A DNA stretch of 64,000 bases from Gemmatimonadota bacterium. Its GTDB lineage: Bacteria > Gemmatimonadota > Gemmatimonadetes > Longimicrobiales > Gaopeijiaceae. The stretch covers positions 1 through 64,000 of the forward strand of contig JAQBXY010000008.1 of NCBI GenBank assembly GCA_027623325.1. Direction: 5' to 3'. How positions within the stretch are numbered: position 1 is the stretch's first letter; each line of letters starts with the position of its first letter. The translations under genes and the position numbers were made by a program. The notes below the pieces were generated by a model. That model saw only the letters and a program-made list of their open reading frames with translations, did no database searches and had not been told where the DNA came from. Positions 52,719 through 62,016 of this stretch are shown in pieces.

Positions 52719-53942
52719 ATGCACGTCCGCCTCGCGCTATCCATCGTCTCGACTTCCATACTCGCCGCCTGTGGTGGCCCGGCTCCAGGATCGGCCCCGT
52801 CTCCGACCTCGGCCAGCCCTTCCGCGGCCCGCGCGACCTACTACGTATACGTGGGGGCCGAGTCGGCCGACCTGATCCACCGAGTGAAGCTGGATGCCTC
52901 GGGGGTCTCGATCGATCAGACCACGCCCGTAGGTGAGATGGCCGTCGAGAATGAGGGCCCGCACGGGCTCAACGTCTCGCCGGATGGAAAGCACCTCTAC
53001 ATGACGACCGCGCATGGTGTGCCGGACGGCAAGCTCTGGAAGTTTGCTGCGGGCCCGGACACGCTGACGGCCGCCCCGATCCTCCTGGGGAACTTCCCGG
53101 CGACGCTCGACCTGACTCCCGACGGACTGTACGCGTTCATCGCGAACTTCAATCTCCATGGGGAACACGTCCCGTCCACTGTGTCCGTGGTCTACACTCC
53201 GGACATGGTCGAAGTCGATCAGATTCCGACCTGCACGATGCCGCACGGTCTTCGCCTCTCGCCGGACGGTCTCTACGCGTACTCGATGTGTATGATGGAC
53301 GATCAACTCGTCGAGATCGATACGCGCACGTTCGAGGTTTCGAGGCGGTTCCGGGTGTCGACGGGGATGGAGGCCGCACTCACGGGCTATCAAGTCGGCG
53401 AAATCGTGACCGGGCCGAGCGGAATGTCGCGACCGGCCGAATCGTCGGGGATGGCGGGAATGCCTGGAATGGCTGGTATGTCCCATTCCATGGAACCCAC
53501 CTGTTCACCCACGTGGGTCCAACCGGCGCCGGACAACCAGACGCTTTATGTGGCCTGCAACAAGTCCGACGAGATCCTGGTCATCGATCGAGCGAGCTGG
53601 TCACTCGTTCGCAAGTTTCCGGCCGGCCGCGCGCCCTACAACCTCGGCATCACGCCGGACGGCGCGCTTCTGGTCTCGTCGTTGAAGGGCGGCGGACAGG
53701 TGCAGTTCTTCGATGCCGCTACGGGAGAGAGCCGCGCCGTGGTCGCCTCTACGACGACGGTTACCCACGGCGTCGCGATCACACCCGATTCCCGGTACGC
53801 CTTCGTGAGCGTGGAAGGGAAGGGAGCCGAGCCTGGCAAGGTCGATGTATACGACCTACGGAGCTTCGCGCTCGTAGGATCGGTCGGGGTGGGCCAGCAG
53901 GCGGGGGGCATCATCTTCTGGAAGATGGAGCCGTCGAGCTGA
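52719..53942 (+). CDS. YVTN-type beta-propeller lipoprotein with Met-rich loop
   Basis: 407 residues. The lipobox is ILAAC, followed by a Pro/Ser-rich linker. The mature protein is a YncE/YVTN-type seven-bladed propeller: HGLNVSPDGKHLYMTTAHG, given as LNVSPDGKHLYM; TLDLTPDGLYAFIANF; HGLRLSPDGLYAYSM; YNLGITPDGALLVSS; HGVAITPDSRYAFVS. Between two blades, at about residues 245-262, is the insert GMAGMPGMAGMSHSME, followed closely by PTCSPTW. Such Met/His/Cys clusters are common in copper-handling periplasmic proteins, so metal binding is possible. It lies inverted between the two LVIVD paralogues. Confidence 0.85.
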   Translation: MHVRLALSIVSTSILAACGGPAPGSAPSPTSASPSAARATYYVYVGAESADLIHRVKLDASGVSIDQTTPVGEMAVENEGPHGLNVSPDGKHLYMTTAHGVPDGKLWKFAAGPDTLTAAPILLGNFPATLDLTPDGLYAFIANFNLHGEHVPSTVSVVYTPDMVEVDQIPTCTMPHGLRLSPDGLYAYSMCMMDDQLVEIDTRTFEVSRRFRVSTGMEAALTGYQVGEIVTGPSGMSRPAESSGMAGMPGMAGMSHSMEPTCSPTWVQPAPDNQTLYVACNKSDEILVIDRASWSLVRKFPAGRAPYNLGITPDGALLVSSLKGGGQVQFFDAATGESRAVVASTTTVTHGVAITPDSRYAFVSVEGKGAEPGKVDVYDLRSFALVGSVGVGQQAGGIIFWKMEPSS

Positions 53943-53952
53943 GGACACTCGA

Positions 53953-55986
53953 CTAGGACACGGGTCTCCCCTTCGGCTGCAGCTTCGCGGCCCACAGCCC
54001 CGAATTGAAGTCACTGAAGAAGACGTGGCCCTTGTAGGGCTGGGGGCCCCAGACGTTCGGTTGATTCGCCATGTATCCGAGGGGATCGAAGGGCTTGAAC
54101 ACCGCGATTTCCCGGCCCTGGCGAGCGAGATTTCCCTTCAGTTCTCCCGATACGTCGACGATGCGCAGCCCACCTTCGTAATAGGCCTGGTAGAGAACGT
54201 CGTCTTCGACCCAGAGGTTATGGGTACCGGCTTCGGGCACTTCGTAACGAGCGACGTCCTGCGGATTGTCGGGATCGGTGAAGTCGATGATGTGCACGTA
54301 GCCACTCGAGGGTGACTGCACGCCTCCCTGTCCGGTTGCGGGATCGTACGCGTCGTCGCTTCCGAAGCCCTCGAATGCGAGGCCCGCCCGCGTAAGGATT
54401 TCGTCGCCGAGGAAGAGGTAGAACTTTCCGGTCGATTCCTGGAAGTACGGAAACGCCGCATGGGTCCGACCTACGGGATAGGGGACGTTGGTTACGAGCA
54501 CGGGGTTTTCGATGGAGCCGCCCCAGCGCCCGTTTCCTACGTCGACGATCACAACTCCCTTCTGCCACTCCGACGAATACGCGATGCCGTCGTGAACCCA
54601 CACATCGTGGATTCTGCTGTCCGGGTGGTTGTACTCGCTCACGAACGTCGGTGCGTAGGGATCCCGAACATCGATGATGACGTACTTGTCACCGCCCGCG
54701 AGCGCGAACAGGTAGTCGTCGGTCGCGAACAGGTTGTGCACGCCGCCGGTGACCCCATGGGAGTCGAAGGTGCTCGCGATGGTGGGGTGGGCTGGGTCGG
54801 CCATATCGAGAATGACCACCCCGTTATTCCGATTGGATGCTCCTTCCCGCGACAAGGCCGCGTACCGCGCACCGGGAGCGACCTTTACGTCGTTGACCGT
54901 GCGTGCGTCGATCTGGAGCGAATCGGTCTTGAAAATGGTGGTCGGATCTGTGACATCCCAGAAATACGCCCAGCCCGCGCCACCCCAAGTTCCTGTGATC
55001 GCGTAGTCTCGACCATCCACGCCTTCGAAGACCCAGAGGTCCGAGGTGTGCACGTTGCTCACCGAGCCCTGACCTTGAAGTTCGATCTTCTGAACCGACT
55101 CTCTCGGGGAAATGCGGACCGTGCGTCTCTCGATGAGGTGACCGGACATCGCCAGGATCGTGTAGCGGCCCGGGACTTCCGCCACGAAGGCGCCCTCGTC
55201 CATGATCGCCGGTGCGCCGGGTGCCGCAATCGAGTCGTCCGGGATGAAGATATAAGCCCAGCTGACCGGCAGGTCGTCGAGCGCAGCGCCCCTCGATCCG
55301 ATTCCAACGGCGGCGAAACGGAGGACGTCGCCTGTGCGCGCGGTTGCCGCACCGCCGTCAATGCGGAGGCCCTCAGCCGGGAACGCCTCGACCGTGTACT
55401 CACGGGTCGAGGTCGTGCCCTCCACCGAGGCCGTAACCCTGACCGTCCCCTGGGTATGGGCGGTGACTGTACCGTAGTCGTCGACGCTCGCAACCGACGG
55501 GGCCGAACTCGTCCACAGGACCTCGATCTCGGCGCGTCGGGTGCCATCGGCGTGGAAGGCATTCGCCCCGTGCGTCAGCGTCGTTCCCACATAGAGTGCG
55601 TCGGTCGGTGCCGTCACGGCGACCCGCTCGATCGCGGGCCAGCGAACGGTTACAGGAATGCGGACGGAGGCAACCGAGCCCTCCTCACCTGCGGGCAGCA
55701 CGGCGGTCGCGACGATTTCGAACACACCCGCCTGGAGGCCTTGTACGCGCCCGTCACGGACCGTCACCGCGCTGCGAGGAGCGGCCAGCCGAACGGCCAT
55801 GTCCACGACCGAACCGGACGCGTCTACCACGGTGATCGCCAAGGGCGTCGAGGCCCCGACTGTGACCTCGACGACAGGTGGGTCAGCGACGATGTGCCGG
55901 GCGCCCTGCTGGGCTTCGGCGTCGGAAGCGATCGAGACCGCGAAGAGCGGGCTCAACACCAATAACGCCCCTACGTGTCTATACAT
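53953..55986 (-). CDS. Secreted Ig-like/LVIVD-repeat protein (paralogue 2)
   Basis: 677 residues with a signal peptide ending near AEAQQ. It has the same order as paralogue 1: Ig-like modules (LWTSSAPSVASVDDYGTVTA), then LVIVD-type repeats (GVVILDMADPAHPTIAS, KYVIIDVRDPYAPTFVS, GVVIVDVGNGRWGG, YVHIIDFTDPDNPQDVARY). Its last 60 residues are nearly those of paralogue 1 (PYKGHVFFSDFNSGLW), whereas the N-terminal Ig part has diverged strongly. An insertion EGFGSDDAYDPATGQGG is specific to this copy. An alternative start inside the signal region cannot be excluded. Confidence 0.85.
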   Translation of the reverse strand: MYRHVGALLVLSPLFAVSIASDAEAQQGARHIVADPPVVEVTVGASTPLAITVVDASGSVVDMAVRLAAPRSAVTVRDGRVQGLQAGVFEIVATAVLPAGEEGSVASVRIPVTVRWPAIERVAVTAPTDALYVGTTLTHGANAFHADGTRRAEIEVLWTSSAPSVASVDDYGTVTAHTQGTVRVTASVEGTTSTREYTVEAFPAEGLRIDGGAATARTGDVLRFAAVGIGSRGAALDDLPVSWAYIFIPDDSIAAPGAPAIMDEGAFVAEVPGRYTILAMSGHLIERRTVRISPRESVQKIELQGQGSVSNVHTSDLWVFEGVDGRDYAITGTWGGAGWAYFWDVTDPTTIFKTDSLQIDARTVNDVKVAPGARYAALSREGASNRNNGVVILDMADPAHPTIASTFDSHGVTGGVHNLFATDDYLFALAGGDKYVIIDVRDPYAPTFVSEYNHPDSRIHDVWVHDGIAYSSEWQKGVVIVDVGNGRWGGSIENPVLVTNVPYPVGRTHAAFPYFQESTGKFYLFLGDEILTRAGLAFEGFGSDDAYDPATGQGGVQSPSSGYVHIIDFTDPDNPQDVARYEVPEAGTHNLWVEDDVLYQAYYEGGLRIVDVSGELKGNLARQGREIAVFKPFDPLGYMANQPNVWGPQPYKGHVFFSDFNSGLWAAKLQPKGRPVS

Positions 55987-55990
55987 TACT

Positions 55991-56031
55991 ACCCCAAGGT
56001 CGCGAGAGGCTCAGTACCGACCCCAAGGTCG
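55991..56031. repeat. Two 12-base direct repeats in a divergent promoter region
   Basis: ACCCCAAGGTCG occurs at 55991-56002 and 56020-56031, a spacing of 29 bases (close to three helical turns), between the divergent LVIVD and M14 peptidase genes. This could be a regulator site controlling one or both genes. Confidence 0.6.
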
Positions 56032-56115
56032 CCGCGGTTGGGCTACCGCAGCAAGTCGGCGATCCGGTGCCGTCCTCCCGTCCATCAGCTTCCTGTTGTG
56101 GAGGTGTCGAAGGTC

Positions 56116-58848
56116 ATGCGGAAACGTCTTGTCTCCATCACCCTGACGGTGCTCACCGCGCTTCTCGCAGTGTCACCCCTCAGGGCTCAGAATCGGGTCA
56201 CGTCGCCGGTCGAACATTTCGGCCACGAAGTCGGAGCCGACTACGTCCTGTTCAATTATGAAGCACTCCATGAGTACTTCATCACTTTGGCGAATGAGTC
56301 CGATCGGATGGTGTTGGACACCATCGGCTTCACCGAGGAGGGTCGGCCCCACATCCAGGCGGTGATCACATCGCCGGCGAACCACGCGAACCTCGAGCGA
56401 TACAAGGAGATCTCGCGTCGCCTGGCCAAAGCCGAGGGACTTAGTCGCGAGGATGCGCAGCGCCTGGCAGACGAGGGGAAGGCCATCATCTGGATCGATG
56501 GTGGGCTGCACGCGACCGAAGTCCTCGGTGCGGCACAGCTGACCGAAATGGTCTATCGCCTCAACGAGTATACCGACTCCGAGACGCTCAGGATTCTGGA
56601 CGACGTCATCATCCTCGCGACCCACGCGAACCCGGACGGGATGACGCTCGTGTCCGACTGGTACATGCGCGTCGACGATCCGATGGCGCGCTCCACCTCG
56701 GGAGTTCCGTCGCTCTACAACAAGTACGCCGGACACGACAACAACCGCGACTTCTACATGGCGGCGCTCGCGGAAACGCAGAACATGAATCGCTCCATGT
56801 ACCTGGAGTGGTTTCCGCAGATCGTGTACAACCACCATCAGACCGGGCCGCAGGGAACCGTCATGTTCGCCCCGCCGTTCCGGGATCCTCCGAATCACTA
56901 CCTGGATCCGCTGATCATTACTTCGTTGGACCGGGTGGGATCAGGGATGCATCAGCGATTCGTGCTGGAAGGGAAGGGTGGGACGACCATGCGTTCCGGC
57001 GCGTCCTACTCCACGTGGTGGAACGGTGGCCTTCGGACGACGCCCTACTTCCACAACATGATCGGTCTCCTCACCGAGACGATCGGGAACCCGACTCCGG
57101 TCGAAATTCCGTTCCTTCCGCGCCAACAGATGCCAAGAGCCGACCTACCGCTCCCAATCGAGCCCGGACCGTGGCATTTCCGTCAGTCGGTCGAGTACTC
57201 GCAGACGGCGAATTGGGCGGTCCTCGATTATGCGTCGAGAAATGCGGATCACCTGCTGTTCAATATCTGGCAGATGGGCACGAACTCGATCGCGCGTGGT
57301 GACACTGATTCCTGGACGACGCTGCCGTTCGAGATCGACGCGGCTGCGGAGGCGATGGAGCGGGGTTCTCGAGCCGATTGGGAGCGGATTCTCCGAGATC
57401 CGGCCGACCGGAATCCTCGTGGGTTCATCCTCCCCTCGGATCAGCGCGATTTTCTGACAGCGACCAAGTTCGTGAATACGCTGCTGTACAACGGAGTCGA
57501 TGTGCACCGAGCCACCTCGGACTTCACGGTGGCGGGCACCGAATATCCTGCTGGTTCGTACGTCGTGAAAGGCGCGCAGGCCTTCCGCCCGCACGTACTC
57601 GACATGTTCGAGAAGCAACAGCACCCGAATGACTTCGCCTACCCGGGTGCGCCTCCCACGGCCCCGTACGACAACACGGGCTGGACGCTAGCCTTCCAGA
57701 TGGGTGTGGATTTCGACCGGATCATGGAAGGCTTCGATGGGCCCTTCGAGTTGATTCCTGACGTCATGGCCGCTCCCCCTGCAGGGAGAATCGCAGGTGT
57801 GGCAAACGCGCGTGGTTATCTCGTGGATCATATCAACGACGCGTTCGTTGCGGTGAATCGCGTACTCGCTGGCGGGGACGACGCGTTGTGGTACACGAGC
57901 GAAGTGTCGGCCGGCGGCCAGACGTTCGCCGCGGGGGCGTTCTATCTGGAAACGGAGCGAGCGGTGGTCGAGCGGCTCGCCCGTGAGAAGGGGTTGAACT
58001 TCATGGGGGTCGCCGAACGTCCCGCCGGCAACACCATGGAGCTTCGACCGGTCAAGATCGGTCTCTGGGACGAGTACGGCGGCTCCATGCCGTCGGGGTG
58101 GACTCGGATGATTCTCGAAGACTTCGAGTTCGACTTCGAGGTCGTCTATCCGCCAGACCTCGACACCGGCAACCTCGATCGGTTCGACGTTCTCGTCTTC
58201 GAGGACGGCGCGATTCCGGAGCCTGCCACCGCGGGCGGCGAACGGGGCGGTCGTGGTGGTCGGGGAGGCGGGCCGGATGTGTCGACGATCCCACCGGAAT
58301 TGCGACGACGCATGGGTGACGTTTCGGGTGACCGCACCGTGCCGAGGATCTTGGATTTCGTGCGTGCGGGCGGCACGGCAGTTGCGATCGGGTCCTCCGC
58401 TGCTCTCGCGTATCACGCGGGGCTGCCGGTTCAAAACCATCTGGTCGAGAACGGAACGCCGCTGACCCGAGAGCAGTACTTCACGCCGGGGTCGGTCCTG
58501 GACATGAAGGTCGATTTGGGGAGTCCGCTGACACACGGCTTCGACGAGCGGACCGATGTGTTGTTCAGTCACAGCCCGACCTTCACGCTAGCGCCGGGGG
58601 CCGAGGCGCAAGGCGTGCGCCGTATCGGATGGTATGACAGTCCGAGTCCCCTTCGCAGCGGCTGGTCTTGGGGGGAGCGCTACCTGAAAAACGGAGTCGG
58701 AGCCATCGAGGCCGACTACGGTCAGGGCAAGATGTTCCTGTTCGGGCCCAAGATTACGTTCCGGGCCCAGCCCCATGGGACGTTTGGCTTCCTCTTCAAC
58801 GGGATCTACTACGGGGCCGCCGAGCGCCGTCCGATTTCCCAGGATTAG
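56116..58848 (+). CDS. Secreted M14-family zinc carboxypeptidase
   Basis: 910 residues from the ATG at 56116 (MRKRLVSITL), with a signal peptide ending near LRAQN. The M14 catalytic domain covers about 30-400: GGLHATEVLGA supplies the HxxE zinc ligands, ANPDGM and HDNNRDFYM the substrate-binding residues, VYNHHQTG the third ligand His, and TETIGNP the catalytic Glu region. The long C-terminal part includes a Gly/Arg-rich linker (GERGGRGGRGGG) and a glutamine-amidotransferase-like fold (FVRAGGTAVAIGSSAALA). It would cleave peptides in the periplasm or outside. It is divergent from the LVIVD paralogue and ends at a strong terminator. Confidence 0.93.
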   Translation: MRKRLVSITLTVLTALLAVSPLRAQNRVTSPVEHFGHEVGADYVLFNYEALHEYFITLANESDRMVLDTIGFTEEGRPHIQAVITSPANHANLERYKEISRRLAKAEGLSREDAQRLADEGKAIIWIDGGLHATEVLGAAQLTEMVYRLNEYTDSETLRILDDVIILATHANPDGMTLVSDWYMRVDDPMARSTSGVPSLYNKYAGHDNNRDFYMAALAETQNMNRSMYLEWFPQIVYNHHQTGPQGTVMFAPPFRDPPNHYLDPLIITSLDRVGSGMHQRFVLEGKGGTTMRSGASYSTWWNGGLRTTPYFHNMIGLLTETIGNPTPVEIPFLPRQQMPRADLPLPIEPGPWHFRQSVEYSQTANWAVLDYASRNADHLLFNIWQMGTNSIARGDTDSWTTLPFEIDAAAEAMERGSRADWERILRDPADRNPRGFILPSDQRDFLTATKFVNTLLYNGVDVHRATSDFTVAGTEYPAGSYVVKGAQAFRPHVLDMFEKQQHPNDFAYPGAPPTAPYDNTGWTLAFQMGVDFDRIMEGFDGPFELIPDVMAAPPAGRIAGVANARGYLVDHINDAFVAVNRVLAGGDDALWYTSEVSAGGQTFAAGAFYLETERAVVERLAREKGLNFMGVAERPAGNTMELRPVKIGLWDEYGGSMPSGWTRMILEDFEFDFEVVYPPDLDTGNLDRFDVLVFEDGAIPEPATAGGERGGRGGRGGGPDVSTIPPELRRRMGDVSGDRTVPRILDFVRAGGTAVAIGSSAALAYHAGLPVQNHLVENGTPLTREQYFTPGSVLDMKVDLGSPLTHGFDERTDVLFSHSPTFTLAPGAEAQGVRRIGWYDSPSPLRSGWSWGERYLKNGVGAIEADYGQGKMFLFGPKITFRAQPHGTFGFLFNGIYYGAAERRPISQD

Positions 58849-58868
58849 GGAGGCCCGCGAAGCAGAAA

Positions 58869-58898
58869 GGGGCACCCGGCGTCCGCCGGGTGCCCCTT
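58869..58898. terminator. Bidirectional terminator
   Basis: Perfect 13-base arms GGGGCACCCGGCG and CGCCGGGTGCCCC with a tiny loop, flanked by AAA on the left and TT-rich sequence on the right. It lies between the convergent M14 peptidase and SDR genes and can serve both. Confidence 0.85.
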
Positions 58899-58917
58899 CA
58901 CTTCTTGGGTCTGGGAA

Positions 58918-59670
58918 TCAGGTCGGCTGGTCGGTCGGCCGGACGAGGATTTCGCTTACGGAGACGTGATCGGGAGAAGTCACGGCGAACTCGATGGCAC
59001 GGGCGACATCCTCGGGTTGCAGGGTTCGACGGCCCTTCCACGCTTCGCTCCACGCGGCTGCCGTCTCGGGGTCGCCGTCGAGCAATTCGGTCGACACGAA
59101 CCCCGGCTGAATGTCGGTCACTCGAATGCCATGGGCGCTACCAAGCTCCAGGTGCAGTCCCCACGATAGCGCGCGAACCGCGAACTTGGTCGCGGCATAT
59201 ACGCTGCCTCCGGGAAATGGCCGCCGACCCGCGACGGACCCGACGTTCACGATGTGTCCGGAGTGCTGTTCGATCATGTGGGGGAGAACCGCCGACACGA
59301 AATGGAGGACACCCTTGATGTTCACGTCAATCATAGAGGTCCACTCCTCGATGCGGACGTCAGCCAGAGGCGCGACGGGCATGATTCCCGCGTTGTTCAC
59401 CAGAACATCGATTCGCCCGAATTCATCGAGGGTGCGCCGAACGACCTCGCGGGTGTCCGAGAGCGAGACGACGTCGGCGCGGAGCGGCAGCGCTCGACCA
59501 CCCGCCTCTTCGATCTCGACCGTGAGGGCTTCGAGGCGATCGAGGCGACGGGCCGTGAGCACGACGGACGCACCGGCGAGCGCGAGGGTGCGGGCCGTCG
59601 CCGCTCCGATGCCGGCGGAGGCGCCCGTAACGATGGCAACGCGCCCCGAGAGAAGGCGATTTTCGGTCAT
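58918..59670 (-). CDS. Short-chain dehydrogenase/reductase
   Basis: 250 residues from the ATG at 59670 ([16 protein letters not shown]); the frame stays open upstream but that part is Arg-rich and unlike the family. The cofactor motif is [10 protein letters not shown], followed by an ARRLDRL segment that suggests NADP preference. The NNAG motif, the Ser in NVGSVAG and the YAATK catalytic pair are intact. PGFVSTELL and the late [13 protein letters not shown] follow. It resembles YdfG/clavulanate-dehydrogenase-type oxidoreductases of broad specificity; the substrate is unknown. Confidence 0.93.
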   Translation of the reverse strand: MTENRLLSGRVAIVTGASAGIGAATARTLALAGASVVLTARRLDRLEALTVEIEEAGGRALPLRADVVSLSDTREVVRRTLDEFGRIDVLVNNAGIMPVAPLADVRIEEWTSMIDVNIKGVLHFVSAVLPHMIEQHSGHIVNVGSVAGRRPFPGGSVYAATKFAVRALSWGLHLELGSAHGIRVTDIQPGFVSTELLDGDPETAAAWSEAWKGRRTLQPEDVARAIEFAVTSPDHVSVSEILVRPTDQPT

Positions 59671-59875
59671 ACGTATCGGGGGCAAGAGAAGGTCGTCGAG
59701 CCGCCGCAGGGTAGCGCGTAGAGTCGGGGCGAACAACACGCGAATTCCTGCGCAGATAGGTGGCGCCGAAGCCAGGTTCAGCCCTACATCCGCACTTGGA
59801 ACCGATTGCCGACCCCTGTATCGTGTACGGACCCTTGGCCTTCGGGTCCGACCGTAGCTTCTCCATCGAGACGAA

Positions 59876-61063
59876 GTGACCCGCGACCGAGCAGCGCTCC
59901 AGGAGTGGTACCGCACGGCGATGCTCCGACGCATCGACGAGTTGCGCGACCTGCGCGCGCCTCTCGCAGCCGGCGCCCCGGAGGCCTATGACGCGGCCCG
60001 CAAAGTGGGACAGGCGTTGAGGGGATCCGGAGCGACCTTTGGCTACGCCGACTTGTCAGCAGTTGCCGCCATTGTCGAAACGTCTTCCGACGCCGATGTG
60101 CTCCGGCGGGTGGAGGGCTTGATCACCGAACTTCATGCGCTGACCACCACCGGTCAGGGGTCACCCTTCCACGCGGAGTGGTTGCCGCCCGCCGCGGGTC
60201 TGGATGCGCTGGCGGTGGCGACCAACGCCGTGGACAATCTTCCCGACATGTGGGACGCGACGGCTCGAGCGGCCGGTTTGAGCGCGGAGGCGCTCGCGGC
60301 CAGGGTCGCGGACCGACTCGGACTGGCGGTGGCGGATCTCGCGGGTCGCGGCCGCTCCGCGCTCAGGCTCGTCCCCGAGGCGCTCATGCTCTTCGGCCGA
60401 ATCGTTCCGCTTTCGGAAGACTCGGAGACGATAACGGTCGCGACCGCCGATCCGACCTCGCTCCCCATGGAAATCGAGTTGACTCGGTTGACGGGTCGTC
60501 GCGCCGTGTTTTCGGTCGCCGCACCCGAGGCGATCGAGGTCCTTCTGTCCGCGATCCTCGACGCCCCCTCGGAGCAGGCGCCTACCGACGAGGTGGATGC
60601 GACCGATGTGGACTCGGCGCCGACCCTGAGCGAGGCAGAGGAGAGTGCTCCGCCGCTTCGACTCCCCGGGTCCGATCATACGCGTGACAAGGCCGTCCTC
60701 GTTGTCGACGACGACACGTCGGCGCGACTGCTCGTGAGGACGCTGCTCGAGAAGCGTGGATACCGTGTCCTCGAAGCGGAGGATGGGCTCAAGGCGCTTG
60801 AGGTCATGTCGAGCGATGAGCCCATCGGCCTCGTGGTCGCGGATTTGAACATGCCAAGAATGGACGGTCTCGAACTCATCTGGGAGCTTCGGGACGCGCG
60901 TGGATGGGAACAGGTGCCCGTCATTGTGGTGACCGGGGAGATCGACGAGATCCTGGAGACACAGTTGATGGAGGAGGGGGCGGACGACTACATCCGCAAA
61001 CCGGTCGACCCGCGACTCTTCCTTGCCCGTGTCGAAGCCACCATTCGACGGGCGCAGGCTTGA
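59876..61063 (+). CDS. Response regulator: His-less Hpt-like, T2SSE_N/MshEN-like and receiver domains
   Basis: 395 residues from a GTG at 59876. Residues about 10-100 look like an Hpt phosphotransfer domain: [17 protein letters not shown] aligns with the Hpt signature A-x3-xH-x-L-x-GSxGTFGF, but the phospho-accepting His is Gln. Residues about 135-245 resemble the N-terminal domain of GspE/PilB-type ATPases ([35 protein letters not shown]). Residues 275-395 are an intact receiver: [10 protein letters not shown] (acidic pair), [12 protein letters not shown] (phospho-Asp), VVTGE (Thr) and IRKPVDP (Lys). There is no output domain. It precedes mlaE by 142 bases and may control a type IV pilus- or secretion-like process, but no such genes are nearby. 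Confidence 0.85.
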   Translation: MTRDRAALQEWYRTAMLRRIDELRDLRAPLAAGAPEAYDAARKVGQALRGSGATFGYADLSAVAAIVETSSDADVLRRVEGLITELHALTTTGQGSPFHAEWLPPAAGLDALAVATNAVDNLPDMWDATARAAGLSAEALAARVADRLGLAVADLAGRGRSALRLVPEALMLFGRIVPLSEDSETITVATADPTSLPMEIELTRLTGRRAVFSVAAPEAIEVLLSAILDAPSEQAPTDEVDATDVDSAPTLSEAEESAPPLRLPGSDHTRDKAVLVVDDDTSARLLVRTLLEKRGYRVLEAEDGLKALEVMSSDEPIGLVVADLNMPRMDGLELIWELRDARGWEQVPVIVVTGEIDEILETQLMEEGADDYIRKPVDPRLFLARVEATIRRAQA

Positions 61064-61205
61064 TCCTGCCCTGGCTCGTGTCCTTTCGGAGCCGGTTGAT
61101 TTTCATGCCGGTTTCGTCGAAGGTTCTAGGCTGTCCCACCACCGATGACACCCGGGTTTCGGGCGTCGTAGGCGCCTGACGCTCCGCAACCGGTAAGTCA
61201 CTATC

Positions 61206-62003
61206 GTGGCCGTCCCGATCTTCTCACCCGTCGTAGGCTGGTTCGCCCGTCTCGGGCGTGCGTACCGCCTTACGCTGGAACACTCCGGTGCGCTCGGACT
61301 GCTCGTATGGCACACCATCGTCGCCACCGTGCGGCTTCGAGTGCGCTTTCGCGACGTGGTGACCCAGATGCACATCATGGGCATCCAGAGTCTGCCGATC
61401 GTCTTCGTGACGGCTTCGCTCGCGGGGATCGTGACGAGTCAGCAGGGCGGCTACCAGTTGATCTCGGCCTCGCCGCGGTACGTCCTGGGCACGTTGGTGG
61501 TGCAGAGTATCGTGCTCGAGCTTGGTCCACTCCTTACGGCCATTGTGCTCGTCGGCCGAATCGGGGCGAGGATCACGGCCGAGTTGGGGACGATGGTCGT
61601 CTCCGAGCAGATCGACGCCTTCGAATCACTGGGGCGCGATCCCGTGGCCATTCTGGCGGCCCCACGAATCATTGCGGGCATTATCACGATGCCGCTCCTC
61701 GTCGCCTTCGCGGACGTTGTGGGAATCTGGGCCGGCATGTTGATGGCCAACTTCGATGCGGAAATCGGGCCGGAAACCTTCCTGTACGGGGCTCGTCTCT
61801 TCTGGCACAGTTGGGACCTCTTCTACGGCCTGTCCAAGGCGGTCGTGTTCGGATTCGTGATTCCGGTCATCTCCGTTCACATGGGGTTCCGAACCCGCGG
61901 TGGCGCCGAGGGAGTGGGGCTCCAGACGACGCAGGCCGTGATGTTCATGATCCTGACGATCCTGATCCTCGACGCGATGTTCCCACCCCTCATGCTCCAA
62001 TGA
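61206..62003 (+). CDS. mlaE: Lipid-transport ABC permease MlaE
   Basis: 265 residues from a GTG at 61206. The MlaE fold is clear: an N-terminal interfacial helix, then IMGIQSLPIVFVTASLAGIV, quoted as IQSLPIVFVTASL, GPLLTAIVLVGRIGARITAELGTM in part (VLVGRIGARITAELG), the Glu-rich EQIDAFESLGRDP coupling helix, and GFRTRGGAEGVGLQTTQAV in part near the end. It is the membrane core of the ABC system that moves phospholipids between inner and outer membrane. The ATPase gene follows after 13 bases and the MCE protein after that. Confidence 0.95.
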   Translation: MAVPIFSPVVGWFARLGRAYRLTLEHSGALGLLVWHTIVATVRLRVRFRDVVTQMHIMGIQSLPIVFVTASLAGIVTSQQGGYQLISASPRYVLGTLVVQSIVLELGPLLTAIVLVGRIGARITAELGTMVVSEQIDAFESLGRDPVAILAAPRIIAGIITMPLLVAFADVVGIWAGMLMANFDAEIGPETFLYGARLFWHSWDLFYGLSKAVVFGFVIPVISVHMGFRTRGGAEGVGLQTTQAVMFMILTILILDAMFPPLMLQ

Positions 62004-62016
62004 CCGGGGAGGCTTC

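Noticed and set aside
54460-55965. Plus-strand frame of 501 codons
   Set aside because: Antisense to LVIVD paralogue 2, which has a signal peptide and clear repeats; the plus-strand product resembles nothing.
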